DNA of 64,000 bases, taken from the NCBI RefSeq assembly GCF_021655615.1, contig NZ_AP025245.1, positions 2,418,001-2,482,000 on the forward strand, in the 5' to 3' direction. Below are positions 27,616 to 38,103 of the stretch, one piece after another. The DNA is from Acidianus sp. HS-5 (lineage in GTDB: Archaea; Thermoproteota; Thermoprotei_A; Sulfolobales; Sulfolobaceae). Every line of letters starts with the position of its first letter. The stretch's first letter is position 1. A program made the position numbers and the translations under genes. A model generated the notes under the pieces. That model was not told where the DNA came from and made no database searches. It was given only the letters and a program-made list of their open reading frames with translations.

Positions 27616-28665
27616 ATGCGTTCGGGTATAGTTGGTTGGGGATCTTACGTACCTAGATATAGAATAAACGTTAGTGATATAGCTAAAGTTTGGGGAAAGG
27701 AATCTACTACTCCTAAGGTTTTGGGATTGACAGAAAAGTCAGTACCAGCTCCGGATGAAGATTCCACTACCATGGCGATAGAAGCATCAAGAAATGCACT
27801 GAATAGAGCTAGGATAAGTCCAGAAGATATAGGTTTAGTGCTATTTGGATCAGAATCTAAGGTTTACGCAGTAAAGCCTACTGCGGCTGCACTTATAGAT
27901 GCACTAGGTATCTCGCATTATTCTTTAAGTGCAGATATGGAATTTGCTTGTAGGGCAGCATCAGTAGGATTAGGTGTAGCTTTAAGTATGGTCGAAAGTG
28001 GAAAGATAAAATATGGTATGGTTGTAGGTTCAGATACTGCACAATCGAATCCAGGAGATATTCTAGAATTAAGTTCTGCAGCAGCTGCAGTATCGTTTAT
28101 AGTAGGCAAAGCAGAGGAATCTGCAGCATTATTAGAAGGTTTTGCATCTTTCAATACAGAGACTCCAGACTTCTGGAGAAGAGACGGAATGCCATATCCT
28201 TTACACGGAGAAGCATTTACTGGAGAACCTGCATATTTTGCTCATATAATTTCTGCAATAGAGAAACTATTCCAAGATTACGGTTATAAGGCTTCAGACT
28301 TTGATTACTTCATTTTCCATCAACCTAACGGAAAATTTCCAATGCAAGCAGCTAAAAAACTTGGTGTACCTTTAGAGAAAATTAAGCCAGGACTAGTATC
28401 ACCTTATATAGGAAATCCTTATAATGCCTCAGCTTTACTAGGTTTCGCCAAGGTACTTGACATAGCTAAACCAGGACAGAGAATTTTAGTAGCACCGTTT
28501 GGTAGCGGAGCCGGCGCGGACGCCTTCAGTTTTATTGCAACTGACAATATATATGAAAAACAGAAGCTAGCTCGCACGACCGAATATTATATTTCAAATA
28601 AGATTATTGTAAGTTATGCAGAATATGCAAAATTCACAAATAAATATAAGGTGTACGAACAATGA
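27616..28665 (+). CDS. hmgcS: Hydroxymethylglutaryl-CoA synthase
   Basis: The 349-residue thiolase-fold enzyme condenses acetoacetyl-CoA with acetyl-CoA to HMG-CoA for isoprenoid ether lipids. The acylated cysteine is in [10 protein letters not shown] (about residue 114), the active-site His in [11 protein letters not shown] (about residue 236), and [11 protein letters not shown] closes the fold. It begins [14 protein letters not shown] as in archaeal homologues. The stop overlaps the thiolase start by 4 bp. First gene of the mevalonate operon. Confidence 0.95.
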   Translation: MRSGIVGWGSYVPRYRINVSDIAKVWGKESTTPKVLGLTEKSVPAPDEDSTTMAIEASRNALNRARISPEDIGLVLFGSESKVYAVKPTAAALIDALGISHYSLSADMEFACRAASVGLGVALSMVESGKIKYGMVVGSDTAQSNPGDILELSSAAAAVSFIVGKAEESAALLEGFASFNTETPDFWRRDGMPYPLHGEAFTGEPAYFAHIISAIEKLFQDYGYKASDFDYFIFHQPNGKFPMQAAKKLGVPLEKIKPGLVSPYIGNPYNASALLGFAKVLDIAKPGQRILVAPFGSGAGADAFSFIATDNIYEKQKLARTTEYYISNKIIVSYAEYAKFTNKYKVYEQ

Positions 28666-29726
28666 CGGAAGTCCTTATTTATGATGCTTCAATGATAAAA
28701 GTAGACAGATATTATGATAAAAACTTAGTGGATCTAGTTGCGGAGTCTGTAAGTAAATTAAACTCTATTAAACCAGATGCAATAATTTTAGCTAATGCGT
28801 ATTCCGAGACTACTGTCAATCAAGTACTCTTAGCCAGCAAAATCTCTAATATGTTAGGATTTTCAGGATTTACTTCCAGAATAGAAAATGGTGATGCAAG
28901 TGGTGGCGCCGCGATACAGACAGCATATTACATGATAAAATCAGGCTTAGTTAAATCAATATTATTAATAGGTGTAGAAAAAATGGGTGACTTTCCAACT
29001 AGTTATCTTAATGAGATAACTGCAGAGAATCTTGACGAAAAATTCGGATATAGAGAAGGATTAACCTTACAGCCTTTTGCGGCTTTACAAATGAAACAGT
29101 ATATGAAAACTTACGGTGTAAATTATGACTACTTTACTCAATGGCCATTGGTAATGCATAAATACGGCTCAGAAAACCCTTATGCGTACTTAAAATTCCA
29201 AGTTGATAAAAAAACTGTAGAGCAGTCTCAAATTATTTCCGATCCTCTTAGATTATTTGATACTTCGCCCAGAGCTGACGGAGCAACTGCAGTTTTGCTG
29301 ACGAGCGATGAGTTCAAACCGGAAGTTAAAGTAAAAATTGAAGGAGTTTCATCTTCAATTTCAGAGTTTTCAACATTAAGTATGCCTGCAGTAAAACAAG
29401 CGTATTCCACATTTAGGGAATATAAGGCTGACTTCATGGAAATTCACGACTCATACAGTATTAATGCTGCATTAATTTTAGAAGAAATGGGACTAGAAAA
29501 AGGAAAATCATTGAATATGCTAGATTCGATTCAAGTAAATTACAGTGGAGGATTAAAATCTAGAGGATACCCTGGAGGAGCTACAGGGGTTTATCAACTT
29601 GCAGAAGCCTTTATGCAATTAGCGGGCACTTTCCCTGGTAAGAGAGCACAAGGTGAGAAGGGATTAGTAATATCAACGGATGATTTAGGTACTTCAGCTT
29701 ACGTAATCGGATTAAGGAGGTGTTAA
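28662..29726 (+). CDS. Acetyl-CoA acetyltransferase (archaeal thiolase)
   Basis: The 354-residue thiolase makes acetoacetyl-CoA from two acetyl-Co[20 protein letters not shown] near residue 80 sits where the SCP-x-type thiolases carry the nucleophile region, MEIHDSYSI holds the conserved His, and [15 protein letters not shown] matches the thiolase signature near the C-terminus. In archaea this enzyme forms one complex with HMG-CoA synthase and the DUF35 protein encoded next, so the unfavourable condensation is pulled forward. Confidence 0.92.
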   Translation: MTEVLIYDASMIKVDRYYDKNLVDLVAESVSKLNSIKPDAIILANAYSETTVNQVLLASKISNMLGFSGFTSRIENGDASGGAAIQTAYYMIKSGLVKSILLIGVEKMGDFPTSYLNEITAENLDEKFGYREGLTLQPFAALQMKQYMKTYGVNYDYFTQWPLVMHKYGSENPYAYLKFQVDKKTVEQSQIISDPLRLFDTSPRADGATAVLLTSDEFKPEVKVKIEGVSSSISEFSTLSMPAVKQAYSTFREYKADFMEIHDSYSINAALILEEMGLEKGKSLNMLDSIQVNYSGGLKSRGYPGGATGVYQLAEAFMQLAGTFPGKRAQGEKGLVISTDDLGTSAYVIGLRRC

Positions 29727-29728
29727 AA

Positions 29729-30136
29729 ATGAAAGTCTTTCCGGCTCAAATTTGGAGGAATAAGGAAAGTTTATATTCACTAATAGCAGGGAAATGCAAT
29801 AAGTGCGAAAATCTCTTCTTCCCTTATAGAGAAGTATGTAATAAGTGCGGTTCTACTAGCATATCCAAAGTAAAATTAAGCGGTCGTGGAACTTTAATTT
29901 CGTATACAATGTCTTACCAAAATAGGCCAGGATTTGAGAAAACTACTCCCGAGTACATAGGATTAATAAGATTAGATGAAGGCATTGAAATAGTAGCACC
30001 TTTAACTGACGTTACAGGAGAAATTAAAGATAATTCCAGAGTAGAGGCAGTAATAAGGAGATTAAAGGCCGACTCAAGTAATGGATTAATAGAGTATGGA
30101 ATAAAATTTAGGCTGGTAGAAGATGAAAATAGATGA
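29729..30136 (+). CDS. DUF35 OB-fold/zinc-ribbon scaffold protein
   Basis: The product (135 residues from ATG 29729) has a rubredoxin-like zinc ribbon, [19 protein letters not shown] (about residues 23-41), then an OB-fold ([18 protein letters not shown]). In archaea it bridges thiolase and HMG-CoA synthase. Start ATG 29729 is preferred to GTG 29720 because that GTG lies in the strong ribosome binding site GGAGGTG (29716-29722), which also encodes the end of the thiolase. Confidence 0.92.
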   Translation: MKVFPAQIWRNKESLYSLIAGKCNKCENLFFPYREVCNKCGSTSISKVKLSGRGTLISYTMSYQNRPGFEKTTPEYIGLIRLDEGIEIVAPLTDVTGEIKDNSRVEAVIRRLKADSSNGLIEYGIKFRLVEDENR

Positions 30137-31352
30137 GGTAGTAGAGAAAGCTATTAAAGGAGAAATAGAATTACATGAGATTGATAATTTTTTAGAAGCA
30201 AACGCGGCAATGGTTGCAAGAAGACTCGCACTTGAAAAAATTTTAGGTGCAAGCTTACCTTCAATTGGTTCAACAATTTTGGACTATTCTGAAATAAAGA
30301 ATAAGAACGCTGAAAATGTTATAGGAGGAATACAGATACCGGTTGGCATAGTTGGACCTTTAAAAGTTGAGGGCGATTATGCTAAGGGAAATTTTTACGT
30401 TCCTCTAGCAACTACTGAAGGTGCATTAATAGCTAGCGTTAATAGAGGCTGTAAGGCAATTACAAAGTCTGGAGGAGCTAAAGTTAAGATAATTTTTGAC
30501 GGTATGGCAAGAGCCCCAGTCTTTAAGTTACCTAACATAAATAGCGTAGCAAATTTTCTAGATTGGATAAATAAAAATATGAATAAAATAAAGGAGGTTG
30601 CTGAATCAACTACTTCTCACGGCAAATTGAAGGAAGTACAACCTTTCGTCTTAGGAAATAACGTCTGGCTAAGGTTCGTGTTCGAGACTGGAGATGCTAT
30701 GGGAATGAATATGGCTACAATAGCTTCTGAAGCTATATGCAATTTTATAGAGAGCGAGTTCACAGAAGCTGAATGCATAGCGGTAAGTGGAAACATGTGC
30801 AGTGATAAAAAGCAATCGATGGTTAATTCTATTTTCGGTAGGGGAAAAACTGTTGTTGCAGAAGTAATAGTTCCGTCAGTTACACTTAAAGAAGTTCTTC
30901 ATACTACTGCTGAAGCAATACATGAAGTTAATCTAAGGAAAAACCTGCTGGGAAGCGCTAGAGCTGGAAATATTTATCAATTCAATGCTCATTTCGCAAA
31001 CATAGTTTCTGCAATTTTTATTGCTACTGGGCAAGACGTAGCGCAGGTTGTTGAAAGCAGTAGTGGATATACTTGGACTGAAGTTAGAGGAGAAGATCTT
31101 TACATAAGCGTTACCCTTACTTCACTTGAAGTAGGAACTGTTGGCGGAGGAACTAGATTACCTACTCAAAGGGAGGCATTAGCAATTATGGGAGTTGTTG
31201 GCGGAGGAAACCCTCCCGGGAGCAATGCTAAAAAATTCGCTGAAATAGTTGCTTCAACAGTACTTGCAGGTGAATTAAATCTGCTTTCAGCGCTGGGTAA
31301 TAAGGAATTAGGTAAAGCTCACAAGATGTTAGGCAGGGGCATAAAAGCTTAA
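30123..31352 (+). CDS. hmgA: Hydroxymethylglutaryl-CoA reductase, class I
   Basis: The 409-residue enzyme reduces HMG-CoA to mevalonate with NADPH. Visible are [17 protein letters not shown], the catalytic Glu in [13 protein letters not shown], the Lys segment [21 protein letters not shown] (catalytic Asp) and [12 protein letters not shown] (cofactor loop). No membrane anchor is present, as in other archaea. It overlaps the DUF35 gene by 14 bp. With the three genes upstream it makes mevalonate from acetyl-CoA in one operon. Confidence 0.97.
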   Translation: MKIDEVVEKAIKGEIELHEIDNFLEANAAMVARRLALEKILGASLPSIGSTILDYSEIKNKNAENVIGGIQIPVGIVGPLKVEGDYAKGNFYVPLATTEGALIASVNRGCKAITKSGGAKVKIIFDGMARAPVFKLPNINSVANFLDWINKNMNKIKEVAESTTSHGKLKEVQPFVLGNNVWLRFVFETGDAMGMNMATIASEAICNFIESEFTEAECIAVSGNMCSDKKQSMVNSIFGRGKTVVAEVIVPSVTLKEVLHTTAEAIHEVNLRKNLLGSARAGNIYQFNAHFANIVSAIFIATGQDVAQVVESSSGYTWTEVRGEDLYISVTLTSLEVGTVGGGTRLPTQREALAIMGVVGGGNPPGSNAKKFAEIVASTVLAGELNLLSALGNKELGKAHKMLGRGIKA

Positions 31353-31378
31353 TTTTCTCTTTTGTGAAACTATAAGCC

Positions 31379-32674
31379 ATGGAATTGCCCGAAGAATTAA
31401 CGAAAGTAATTCAGTTAACTAAAGAGCAGAATACTTGGAGAAGAACTGAGACAATAAATATGATAGCCTCTGAAAATGTAATGAGCCCTATAGCTGAAGC
31501 TGTTTACATGAGCGATTTCATGTCAAGATATGCAGAAGGAAAACCTTACAAGAGGTTCTATCAAGGTACTAAGTATGTGGATGAAGTAGAAAGCCTTGCA
31601 ATACAATTAATGAATGAAGTTACTCCTGCCAAAAACTCCGATTTGAGACCGATAAGCGGAACAATAGCTAATGCCGCAGTATTTAGAATTTTAGCAAACC
31701 CCGGAGATAAGGCTTTAATAGCTCCCGTACAAGCTGGCTCTCACGTAAGTCATACAAAGTTCGGAACTCTAGGCGCTCTGGGTATACAACACATAGAAAT
31801 GCCTTTCGATAAGGAAAATATAAACGTTGATGTAGATAAGGCAATAAAAATGATAGAAGAAATTAAGCCAAAGTTTGTAGTCCTAGGAGGAAGTTTATAT
31901 TTATTTCCCCATCCTACAAAAGAACTTGCACCTCACGTTCACGCGGTCGGAGCAAAATTAGTTTATGATGCAGCTCATGTTTACGGATTAATAGTCGGTA
32001 AAGCTTGGAGCAATCCGTTAGATGAAGGAGCAGACGTTATGACTACCTCAACTCATAAAACATTCCCAGGACCTCAAGGCGGTTCAATCTTATCAAACGA
32101 TGATGAATTGTTTAAAGAAATTTCAAGAACCATCTTTCCTTGGTTTGTGAGTAATCATCACTTGCACAGACTACCTGCCACAGCAGTTACTTTAATAGAA
32201 ATGAAGTACTTCGGTAAAGATTATGCAAGTCAAATAACTAAGAACGCAAAGAAGTTAGCAGAATCTCTAGCAGAAAGAGGATTTAAGGTAGTAGGAGAGC
32301 ACTTAGGGTATACTAAGAGTCATCAGACTGCTGTAAACGTTAGAGAATTGGGAGGAGGAGCTAAAATAGCTAAGTTACTGGAGGAGGCTAACATAATAGT
32401 AAATAAGAACTTATTGCCCTGCGATACTCCTGAAACTGTTAGCAACCCAAGTGGATTAAGAATAGGAGTTCAAGAAATGACAAGATATGGAATGAAGGAA
32501 GAAGAAATGGATGAAATCGCAGAGTTAATGAAGAAAGTTGCAATAGATGGTAAAGATCCTAAAGAAGTGAGAAAAGAAGTAATAGAACTAAGAAAGAGGT
32601 TCCTTGAAGTCAAATACACGTTCAATGTTGACTTATCAAGTTACTCAAGCAAAAGCATTCCTATGATTATCTAA
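31379..32674 (+). CDS. glyA: Serine hydroxymethyltransferase
   Basis: The 431-residue PLP enzyme interconverts serine and glycine using a tetrahydropterin carrier. The start [11 protein letters not shown], the PLP lysine in [13 protein letters not shown] (about residue 222) and [12 protein letters not shown] are clear. The C-terminus SSKSIPMII is short, as in archaeal forms. It is 26 bp after hmgA and converges on the universal stress gene with an 8-bp overlap. It links to the glycine cleavage genes further on. Confidence 0.95.
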   Translation: MELPEELTKVIQLTKEQNTWRRTETINMIASENVMSPIAEAVYMSDFMSRYAEGKPYKRFYQGTKYVDEVESLAIQLMNEVTPAKNSDLRPISGTIANAAVFRILANPGDKALIAPVQAGSHVSHTKFGTLGALGIQHIEMPFDKENINVDVDKAIKMIEEIKPKFVVLGGSLYLFPHPTKELAPHVHAVGAKLVYDAAHVYGLIVGKAWSNPLDEGADVMTTSTHKTFPGPQGGSILSNDDELFKEISRTIFPWFVSNHHLHRLPATAVTLIEMKYFGKDYASQITKNAKKLAESLAERGFKVVGEHLGYTKSHQTAVNVRELGGGAKIAKLLEEANIIVNKNLLPCDTPETVSNPSGLRIGVQEMTRYGMKEEEMDEIAELMKKVAIDGKDPKEVRKEVIELRKRFLEVKYTFNVDLSSYSSKSIPMII

Positions 32675-33074
32675 CAATTATAACAGTTATTGAAGCATTA
32701 GCGGCAACTGATAGTACAGTAGAACCTATATTTATATCACTATTAACTGAAGTTCCCCTAGAACCCATTATTACTGCATCATAAGTATCTTCATTTATAA
32801 CCTTCAAAATTTCGTTAGGAACACTACTATCTTTTGATATTTTTATTATTTTAAAATCATAGTCTATTTTGTCTCCCACTCTCTCTTCAACCTTCTTTTT
32901 AATGTGTTCAGCTTCATCACAAGTACTGCATGCATGAATAACTGTAACTTTAGAACCGTATCTTAGACTGAAATCTGTTGCTAACTCCAGTGCTCTCATA
33001 CTGTTTTCTGATCCATCTATTGGAACTAAGATTTTTCTAAACCATAGGCTTACGGTATATGTAGGAGAGCTCAT
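32667..33074 (-). CDS. Universal stress protein (UspA family)
   Basis: The 135-residue protein has the Usp fold: [20 protein letters not shown] at the N-terminus and the ATP-binding pattern G-2x-G-9x-G-S/T in [16 protein letters not shown] near the C-terminus. Cys residues in [11 protein letters not shown] are unusual for the family and could bind metal or form a disulfide. The gene start overlaps the gap stop codon by 4 bp, so it is the last gene of a pgk-gap-usp operon. Confidence 0.88.
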   Translation of the reverse strand: MSSPTYTVSLWFRKILVPIDGSENSMRALELATDFSLRYGSKVTVIHACSTCDEAEHIKKKVEERVGDKIDYDFKIIKISKDSSVPNEILKVINEDTYDAVIMGSRGTSVNSDINIGSTVLSVAANASITVIIVR

Positions 33075-34093
33075 ATAAGATACCCCCTACCTATATTTAG
33101 AGTAGCATTTGTTATTTTTATTGAGTCTTCAGCACTAGCCAGGTTCAATGAAGCTCTTATTGCGTCTATATTTTCTGGAACTACTATAGATTCTTGGTGA
33201 ACGGCATACATTAGGAATATTTCGTTACCTTTAGTGTAAATTGAATCTTCAAATATTACTACTTCTGGTATATCATTCCTTACTCTACCTAAATCTCTTG
33301 CTACCTCAATTATTTCAGCAGTAGAATTAACTTTCGATTTTCCTCTTACAAGCAGCAATCTGCTAGTATTCAGAAACTGATTTATAACGTCTTCTTTACT
33401 CACTTGAGATTTAACAGTAACGTCGAGTAAATGCATATGCATATAAGTAGTTGGAGCTATAACTGCCATGGTTATTATATCCAAGTCTTTAAGCACAGTA
33501 TTAACGTCCTTAGCATGATGACTCGGAATTGAGGCTGGGTCTGGTACTATTGCATTTATAGGACCTTTTTTAACTTCTTTAGGATCTGCAGCCCTCCTTA
33601 CTATTGTTGCTCTAACTTTCTCTACTTTACTTAATTTATTTAAAGTACATATAGTCCTAAGTAAAGCTGTTGTATTGCAAGATACTACTCTTATATATTT
33701 TTTTCCTATAGCTTCATCGTAATCACAAAGTGAAGAAAATGAGATTTCTGCTACGTTAGCTTTTTCTCCCCCTTGGAATATAGCATTTTTACCAAATTTC
33801 TGGTAAAGTTCCTTATACTGCGCGCCGACTCCGTTAGGGGTAGCGTCTACTATAATATCTGCATCTTTTACCATATCTTCTACGTTACCTGCAATCTTTA
33901 TTCCAGCTTCTTCGAATGATTTAGCGGAATCCTGAGGAACGTAAATGCTTACTCCCATTTTTTGGGCTACGAAAGCCTCATAGTTAGGTGAAGTCTTAGC
34001 AATGCCAACAAGCTTCATATCTGGTTGTAACATTATTGCATTAGCTACTCTCTTTCCTATTGTACCGTAACCGTTTAATGCTACTTTAATCAT
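33071..34093 (-). CDS. gap: Glyceraldehyde-3-phosphate dehydrogenase, archaeal type II
   Basis: The 340-residue enzyme has the NAD(P) loop [14 protein letters not shown] and the catalytic cysteine in [12 protein letters not shown] (about residue 139), with [21 protein letters not shown] characteristic of archaeal GAPDH (seen as RRAADPKE and INAIVPDP). It acts phosphorylating, mainly toward gluconeogenesis in Sulfolobales. It overlaps the end of pgk by 4 bp. Confidence 0.95.
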   Translation of the reverse strand: MIKVALNGYGTIGKRVANAIMLQPDMKLVGIAKTSPNYEAFVAQKMGVSIYVPQDSAKSFEEAGIKIAGNVEDMVKDADIIVDATPNGVGAQYKELYQKFGKNAIFQGGEKANVAEISFSSLCDYDEAIGKKYIRVVSCNTTALLRTICTLNKLSKVEKVRATIVRRAADPKEVKKGPINAIVPDPASIPSHHAKDVNTVLKDLDIITMAVIAPTTYMHMHLLDVTVKSQVSKEDVINQFLNTSRLLLVRGKSKVNSTAEIIEVARDLGRVRNDIPEVVIFEDSIYTKGNEIFLMYAVHQESIVVPENIDAIRASLNLASAEDSIKITNATLNIGRGYLI

Positions 34094-35319
34094 TTTTTAA
34101 TCACCTTATACGAAAGATCTAAAGCTTCTAATGCAGGTAATCTTTCGCCTGCTAAAAATAAAAGTAATGCTCCACCGCCTGTAGAAACGTGAACTTTACT
34201 TGGGTTTATTTCAGACCCTCCTCCGAGCATACTTATCATATGTCCTCCGCCTATTATAAGATATCCTTGACTTTCTACTGCACTGTCCAAAAGCTTCTTA
34301 CTTCCTTCTCTAAATCTTTCATCTTCTATTACCCCCATAGGACCTCTCATTACTATTACTTTAGCGTCCTTAATGAAGGATGAGTAAATACCTACAGTAG
34401 TACTTCCTATATCTTTTATTACACCAGTAACCTTATTGCCGGGTTCTTCAGAAACTTTGCCTTCTTTCTCTACCTTAAAATCCACAGGAATCTCTATTGG
34501 GCCTCCAGAGAGAAGTATTTTCCTAGCCCTAGGAATTAAAGAGATAAGTCCCTTCTTTTCTAAGATTTGCATGTTTTCCTTACCTAAGTCTAAACCTTTA
34601 GCTACAGCAAAAAGTTCAGCAATTAATCCTCCAGTTAATATTCTATCAGCAAGCCTTCTCTTCACAAGATTCTCAATAATCCTTATACTATCAAGGACTT
34701 TACCTCCTCCTAAAACGAAAACTTTAGGAAACTCTTCAGCGTTAAAAATCTTTGCTAACGCCGAAACTTCTTTTTCCATTACTCTGCCTGCTGTAGACTT
34801 CAATACCATAGGAAATCCTACTATACTAGCCTGACTTCTGTGAGCTGCCGCAAACGCGTCATTAACGTAACCGTCAAAAAGAGGAGACAATCTTTTAATT
34901 AAATAGCTTTTAGCGTGTTGACTAGGGGGGGCTTCTATAAGTTCCTCTGAGACAAACCTAACATTATCTAAAAGTATAACTTCGCCTCTTTTCATACTCT
35001 TAATTCTCTCTCTCGCATAAGGACCCATTACATCTTCAATGAACTCAACTTTTGTGTCAAGGTATTTACTCAATAATTCTGCATGCTCTTCTAATGAGAT
35101 GAAATCACTATCTCCAGGCCTACCTTGATGTGAGATCAAGACTAATGAATTCCCTTTATTTATTAGTTCCTTTATGGTATCATTATAAGCTTTAATCCTG
35201 GAATCATCAATTAGCTTACCCGTCTTAGGATCTACAGGAGAATTTATATCTATTCTTACTAAAAGCCTATTATCAGAAAAATTGATATCATCAAGAGTAG
35301 GAATTTCGAGATCGTTCAC
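34090..35319 (-). CDS. pgk: Phosphoglycerate kinase
   Basis: The 409-residue protein shows [17 protein letters not shown], the [14 protein letters not shown] substrate segment, [11 protein letters not shown] and the C-terminal [22 protein letters not shown] split as [13 protein letters not shown] and ERLPALEAL. It transfers phosphate between 1,3-bisphosphoglycerate and ADP. The start is GTG 35319 (AAAGGTG), with the TATA box AAATATAAAT about 30 nt upstream. First gene of pgk-gap-usp. Confidence 0.95.
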   Translation of the reverse strand: MNDLEIPTLDDINFSDNRLLVRIDINSPVDPKTGKLIDDSRIKAYNDTIKELINKGNSLVLISHQGRPGDSDFISLEEHAELLSKYLDTKVEFIEDVMGPYARERIKSMKRGEVILLDNVRFVSEELIEAPPSQHAKSYLIKRLSPLFDGYVNDAFAAAHRSQASIVGFPMVLKSTAGRVMEKEVSALAKIFNAEEFPKVFVLGGGKVLDSIRIIENLVKRRLADRILTGGLIAELFAVAKGLDLGKENMQILEKKGLISLIPRARKILLSGGPIEIPVDFKVEKEGKVSEEPGNKVTGVIKDIGSTTVGIYSSFIKDAKVIVMRGPMGVIEDERFREGSKKLLDSAVESQGYLIIGGGHMISMLGGGSEINPSKVHVSTGGGALLLFLAGERLPALEALDLSYKVIKK

Positions 35320-35374
35320 CTTTATCAGAAGTATTCACCAAGAATAATTCGAAAGCTCAAAATTTATATTTAAT

Positions 35375-36298
35375 TTAACACGTGGATGACGTTGAATATA
35401 TGTCTAGAAAATTATTCCAAAGTAAAGGAATCAATGCATGCTTGTTAAAATCCTTCGTTTCGATTTCGATTTCAATAGATCTTACGGAAGACTTTACACT
35501 AGTTTTGAAATCTTTAGAGAAATAGGAGAGAGAGTATTTAATCCCATCAAGATCTATATAATCATTACAATTAGCTAAAATTCTAGCAGTATTATCGTCC
35601 TTAAGCTCTAGAATAGATTGACAAACTGCATTAGAATTATATTCAAAAATGGATTTAAAAAGATCATTTATAGTGTAAGGAATCCCAGAAGTACTTACAC
35701 CTAAAGGAGGTAAAAGTACTTTAACGTCTGCCCTTACGTTTTTATTCTTTTTAAGAAGTACATTAAATCTAAAGAATAAATAATTCATTCCGCAATATCT
35801 TAATTTTACAACATTTACTTGACCTAAAGTACCATACTTAGAAAGAGACTGAGAAAGCTTAGAAGAGAATAAAGAATCTTTTATAGGTGATCTAGTTGAA
35901 ACCATCGCCTTAATTGTGTAAAAATTCCTAATTTCTGAATCTTCAAGAAACTGTAAAATATAAAGATCGTAATATTTTGCAAGCTTAGACACGGTCTTAG
36001 ATATTATTGAATATAAAAATCCTAATTTTGGATTCCTAGAAATCATTATCCATTCCCCCAGTTCATCGTAAACGAAATGATCTTTATCCTTACTCCTTTT
36101 GAAGATATCAAAGAATGGCAAAATCTTAAACCTCAATAAAATATTACCCGAGGACTTTAAAATATATAGCAAACAGAAATCACTCGAAATCAAGTAATCA
36201 AAATGCGTAATAATTAACATGACTAATATTAAAAAGAAAGTAAATAAGATTTTAGATAAAAATAAAAGAATCCATAAACCAGAAGGGATAAGACACAA
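35375..36298 (-). CDS. Hypothetical protein with N-terminal membrane segment
   Basis: The 307-residue frame starts at a TTG (36298) and has a strongly hydrophobic N-terminus (about residues 6-32, one or two membrane segments), followed by a soluble alpha/beta region with no motif I recognise (VLLPPLGVSTSGIPYTINDLF is the most patterned stretch). An internal ATG at about 36220 is an alternative start. Composition fits a real protein, but no family can be named. It lies upstream of pgk on the same strand with a separate promoter between. Confidence 0.5.
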   Translation of the reverse strand: MCLIPSGLWILLFLSKILFTFFLILVMLIITHFDYLISSDFCLLYILKSSGNILLRFKILPFFDIFKRSKDKDHFVYDELGEWIMISRNPKLGFLYSIISKTVSKLAKYYDLYILQFLEDSEIRNFYTIKAMVSTRSPIKDSLFSSKLSQSLSKYGTLGQVNVVKLRYCGMNYLFFRFNVLLKKNKNVRADVKVLLPPLGVSTSGIPYTINDLFKSIFEYNSNAVCQSILELKDDNTARILANCNDYIDLDGIKYSLSYFSKDFKTSVKSSVRSIEIEIETKDFNKHALIPLLWNNFLDIYSTSSTC

Positions 36299-36331
36299 TT
36301 AGTATTCTTTAAAATTTTTGTAACTTAGCAT

Positions 36332-36473
36332 TATACTTGGTTAGGCCTTAAAGGTCGAGGTAATGTAGTATAACAACACTATCTGATACATAATTACTAC
36401 TGTTTCACATAGTAGTATGCATTACGCAAATCCCCATGGTTCGCCCTTGACCTTCAAGGTCTGACTAAGTATA
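36332..36473 (+). ncRNA. 142-nt foldback element, possible structured RNA or MITE
   Basis: Bases 36332-36360 pair with 36445-36473 over 29 positions. On a plus-strand transcript 24 are Watson-Crick, four are G-U and one is A-C. Inside, TAATG (36361-36365) pairs with CATTA (36420-36424) and ACTACT (36396-36401) pairs with AGTAGT (36411-36416). The ends are TATACTT and AAGTATA. The excess of G-U over mismatches on one strand favours an RNA; the near-terminal inverted repeats also fit a miniature transposable element. It is AT-rich compared with the tRNA genes beside it. Confidence 0.45.
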
Positions 36474-36614
36474 GTTACAGACTAGTTGAGACAATGAAGA
36501 ATCACCGTGTTACTTAACAAGTAAGAACTGAAGGATAAGATAAAGTATAATTACGCAGTCTCTCTTAGAATTAAATTAAGCACTAAAGGCAGTAAGTACG
36601 ACACTTTACCAAAG

Positions 36615-36687
36615 TAGCCGGGTAGGGATTCGAACCCTAGTCGACGGGGCCAAAGCCCGCCATCCTTGACCGCTAGACGACCCGGCT
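36615..36687 (-). tRNA. tRNA-Gln (anticodon TTG)
   Basis: The minus strand gives acceptor AGCCGGG/CCCGGCT, discriminator A, anticodon stem GCGGG/CCCGT with loop CTTTGGC (anticodon TTG), and T-arm TAGGG/CCCTA around TTCGAAT. It has 73 nt, no intron and no encoded CCA. Confidence 0.93.
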
Positions 36688-36784
36688 AATTTAATTTTTA
36701 TAATACTCACCTAATAAGACTTTCTCTACTTAAGCCCTTAATTACGCTGATAAACTTTTAAAGTTATTAACCGAAATTTAATAT

Positions 36785-36870
<86 letters not shown>

Positions 36871-36873
36871 CTC

Positions 36874-37221
36874 ATGAACCCAAAGATCGAGGAAAAAATA
36901 GCCCAAATGAGATGTGAAAATAGACCAGTAAAACAAATTGCTAAAAAATTAGGGGTAAATAGAGATGATATAGAGGCGGTTATTAAAAAATGGATATCTT
37001 ACACTGATAACTACTTGAAAGAATTAGTAAAGAATAGAAAAGTAAAGAATCCAAAGGCAGATCCTGGGCTTATTATTAATATGACGTCTAACGTGGAAGA
37101 GTTGCTAAAAAATGATGACGTCCTAGATTACATTGCTTTACATATGTCAGACTACCACGATAGGCTGATGGATTGTATAAGATATAAGATCTATGCCTAC
37201 CTTAAGCAGAAAAACAAATAG
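36874..37221 (+). CDS. Helix-turn-helix protein next to tRNA-Thr
   Basis: The 115-residue protein begins with a likely HTH (NRPVKQIAKKLGVNRDDIEAVIKKW, residues 16-40, given as NRPVKQIAKKLGV and RDDIEAVIKKW) and continues with charged helices (SNVEELLKNDDVLDYIALH). It could be a DNA-binding protein; no family is recognised. It starts 3 bp after the mature tRNA-Thr, so both may share a transcript. A decayed copy of its last 25 codons lies at 38527-38596. Confidence 0.65.
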   Translation: MNPKIEEKIAQMRCENRPVKQIAKKLGVNRDDIEAVIKKWISYTDNYLKELVKNRKVKNPKADPGLIINMTSNVEELLKNDDVLDYIALHMSDYHDRLMDCIRYKIYAYLKQKNK

Positions 37222-37569
37222 ATAACAAATTGTTAACTATTTATAGATAATTTTAATAAAATTTGCCTTTACTTAATATATTTATAAGCAAAAAGTTAGA
37301 AATTAGCTATCAATAGTACTAAAAATCCTAAAACGTGTAGACAATTAATTAGTAATGATTGTTAGGATTTTAGTATCAATAATGAATAAATAAAATAATG
37401 TATTAACCATAAACATTTTATATCTAGGTATTACATATAGAGAAACCCATGTTACAACGATTATCGTTACGAAGTATAGATGAGATATACTAGAATAATT
37501 TCACATATAAAATATACTATAATGAAAATAATATCTTACTAACTAATCTACTTCTCAACTCCATAGTTA
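37222..37569. other. AT-rich intergenic region with one long hairpin
   Basis: No coding frame of note was found. The only structure is an inverted repeat, TACTAAAAATCCTAA (37317-37331) against TTAGGATTTTAGTA (37362-37375), 14 pairs with one bulged base and a 30-nt loop. Confidence 0.5.
37317..37375. repeat. Imperfect inverted repeat
   Basis: Two arms of 15 and 14 nt pair with one bulge around a 30-nt spacer. It could be a terminator, the end of a small mobile element, or chance in very AT-rich DNA. No second copy was seen in the window. Confidence 0.4.
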
Positions 37570-37996
37570 CTATAAAATATCTCCTAAAATGAAGGATGCG
37601 ACTATAAAGGCAAGTAAACTGTAGGCAATAAGCCATTTTTTATCGAACTGATAAAGCCTTGGTCTGTATTTTATTACAGCATAAACTACTGCTAAAAATG
37701 TAGATTAGTAACATGGATAAATAAATAAAGCCAGCCATAACTCTGGGAAACGTTTGAACTAGCCCCATGTAGACAAATATGATGTAGCCTATTATTGCAA
37801 CGAAATAAACATTATACCTAGTTATTAACCTATAAGTAAAAGCTATTGACCCGATCAGTGCAATACTAATAATTAACCACGCAAGTATACTTACATGATA
37901 TAATGTTGACGCATAAATACCAGCAATGGCTGAAGCATATAAGCCCATAAATAAAAAAGTATACCTCCAATATAATTTATTATAATACTTATCCAT
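37570..37996 (-). pseudogene. Small membrane protein, frameshifted (module copy A)
   Basis: The frame starts MDKYYNKLYWRYTFLF and has four hydrophobic segments. A run of five T on the coding strand (about 37693-37697) shifts it to an early stop at 37640. Removing one T continues the reading as ILAVVYAVIKYRPRLYQFDKKW to a stop at 37570, which matches copy B (VLVLIYAIIKYKPKLYQFD). So the intact protein would be about 141 residues. The start is 6 bp after the small gene at 38003-38103, with GGTGATC as ribosome binding site. Function unknown. Confidence 0.7.
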
Positions 37997-38002
37997 TCTT
38001 GA

Positions 38003-38103
38003 TCACCAGAGGGCATACCATGATGGAGAATAAGGTGATGGTGGAATCATAGTTTCTGCAGGTAATAGTAATATAAAAGCAACATTATACCTAAAATTTT
38101 CAT
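38003..38103 (-). pseudogene. 33-residue membrane peptide gene with one-base deletion (copy A)
   Basis: From ATG 38103 the minus strand reads MKILGIMLL, a hydrophobic core, and then, after adding one T to a T-run (complement of 38075-38078), PAETMIPPSPYSPSWYALW and TGA at 38005-38003. The intact peptide would have 33 residues: a signal-anchor followed by a Pro/Trp-rich tail outside. A TATA element (CATATAAATA) lies about 26 nt upstream. Copy B (43008-43085) keeps the reading frame, which supports the reconstruction. Too short for most annotation pipelines. Confidence 0.5.

Noticed and set aside
34436..34834. 132-codon plus-strand frame inside pgk
   Set aside because: Antisense to a clear phosphoglycerate kinase gene; no independent signal.
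36496..36532. C/D box RNA (ATGAAGA ... CTGA)
   Set aside because: The C-like box deviates from RTGATGA, there is no C'/D' pair and no terminal stem.
36299..36614. SRP RNA or RNase P RNA gene
   Set aside because: The folded element is AT-rich and lacks the conserved SRP helix 8 and RNase P core sequences; stable RNAs of this organism, such as the tRNAs here, are GC-rich.
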